Positions 14,598 through 14,673 of a stretch of DNA of 14,673 bases are shown in pieces. Every line of letters begins with the position of its first letter. Within the stretch, counting starts at the first letter, position 1. The stretch is from an uncultured Bacilli bacterium (lineage in GTDB: Bacteria > Bacillota_I > Bacilli_A > RF39 > UBA660): positions 1-14,673 of the forward strand of contig CAKOPW010000026.1 of NCBI GenBank assembly GCA_934101115.1, read 5' to 3'. The notes under the pieces were generated by a model, which was given only the letters and a program-made list of their open reading frames with translations, was not told the origin of the DNA and did not search any database. Both the position numbers and the translations under genes were made by a program.

Positions 14598-14605
14598 GTT
14601 GCATT

Positions 14606-14650
14606 GGTCAAGTAAAAGTAGACAACTGTAAAAAAAATAGGGGGTATTGA
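14606..14650 (+). repeat. Right-edge repeat, possible insertion-element end
   Basis: Positions 14606-14628 match the minus strand of 44-66 at 19 of 23 bases, then continue through an A8 run and G5 to TATTGA. The left copy lacks 12 bases at that point but also reaches AGGGTATT. The repeat begins nine bases after the Tad terminator, a typical safe landing site for an insertion element. The remaining 23 bases to the window end hold nothing I can identify. Confidence 0.4.
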
Positions 14651-14673
14651 ATATAAGAATTCCAATATTAGTT

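Noticed and set aside
44..14628. The inverted edge repeats as borders of one invertible or mobile 14.5-kb element
   Set aside because: The interior is dominated by core genes (tmcAL, SEDS, signal peptidase) with no recombinase or transposase; two separate flanking elements are more likely.
14639..14650. G5 run and TATTGA at the right edge as a second phase-variable promoter
   Set aside because: The possible -35 TAGACA (14619-14624) is 20 bases from TATTGA, the boxes are weak, and the similarity to the left-edge repeat explains the motif better.
14366..14665. Minus-strand reading frame across the tadC 3' end and right edge
   Set aside because: It has no ribosome site, composition typical of an antisense shadow, and overlaps a well-supported tadC.

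Overview
The window looks like a chromosomal segment, possibly a complete short contig, from an uncultured low-GC Bacillota of the Bacilli/RF39/Erysipelotrichia kind often found in gut. By eye GC is about 30%. Shine-Dalgarno sites are AGGTGA/GGAGG type, and many -10 boxes carry the TGn extension. TGA is a stop (two genes) and Trp is TGG, so this is not a mycoplasma code. A SEDS glycosyltransferase shows that the cell is walled, and the absence of a secretin fits a single membrane.

Layout. 1-160: a possible insertion-element end, then a promoter with eight G in its spacer. 161-1378: a secreted two-domain protein with a DUF6273 (C-type-lectin-like) C-terminus. 1420-1809 (-): small PH-domain protein. 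1909-2424: type I signal peptidase. 2453-2573: promoter, c-di-GMP-I (GEMM-I) riboswitch and terminator, leading into a membrane-anchored 98-residue protein and a 713-residue Ig/InlB-repeat/MucBP surface protein (2591-5047). 5100-6200 (-): tRNA(Met) cytidine acetate ligase TmcAL. 6274-6705: deoxyribosyltransferase-like protein. 6706-7023 (-): unknown protein. 7080-8132: SEDS protein. 8071-8250 (-): a 59-residue Tyr-rich protein antisense to the SEDS 3' end. 8292-9745 (-): CPBP membrane protease and metallophosphoesterase in an operon. 9871-14576: a Tad/Flp-type pilus assembly operon (two CpaB-like proteins, CpaF, TadB, TadC), closed by a terminator. 14606-14673: a sequence that mirrors the left edge.

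How they fit together. Much of the window concerns the cell surface: a putative variable lectin-like protein, a signal peptidase, a c-di-GMP-controlled adhesin operon, and a Tad machine without pilins nearby. The most notable signal is the 3' end of the first gene. Between a conserved W-LR and a terminal GVSPAFRIA, 26 codons are strongly depleted in A (15 of 78 bases, against about 45-52% in sampled lines of the same gene) and rich in NNT codons, and a perfect 12-bp hairpin follows the stop. This is what the variable region of a diversity-generating retroelement (DGR) target would look like. The same gene's promoter has a G8 tract exactly between -35 and -10, a classic phase-variation layout. 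No reverse transcriptase or template repeat lies in the window, so the DGR reading is an inference.
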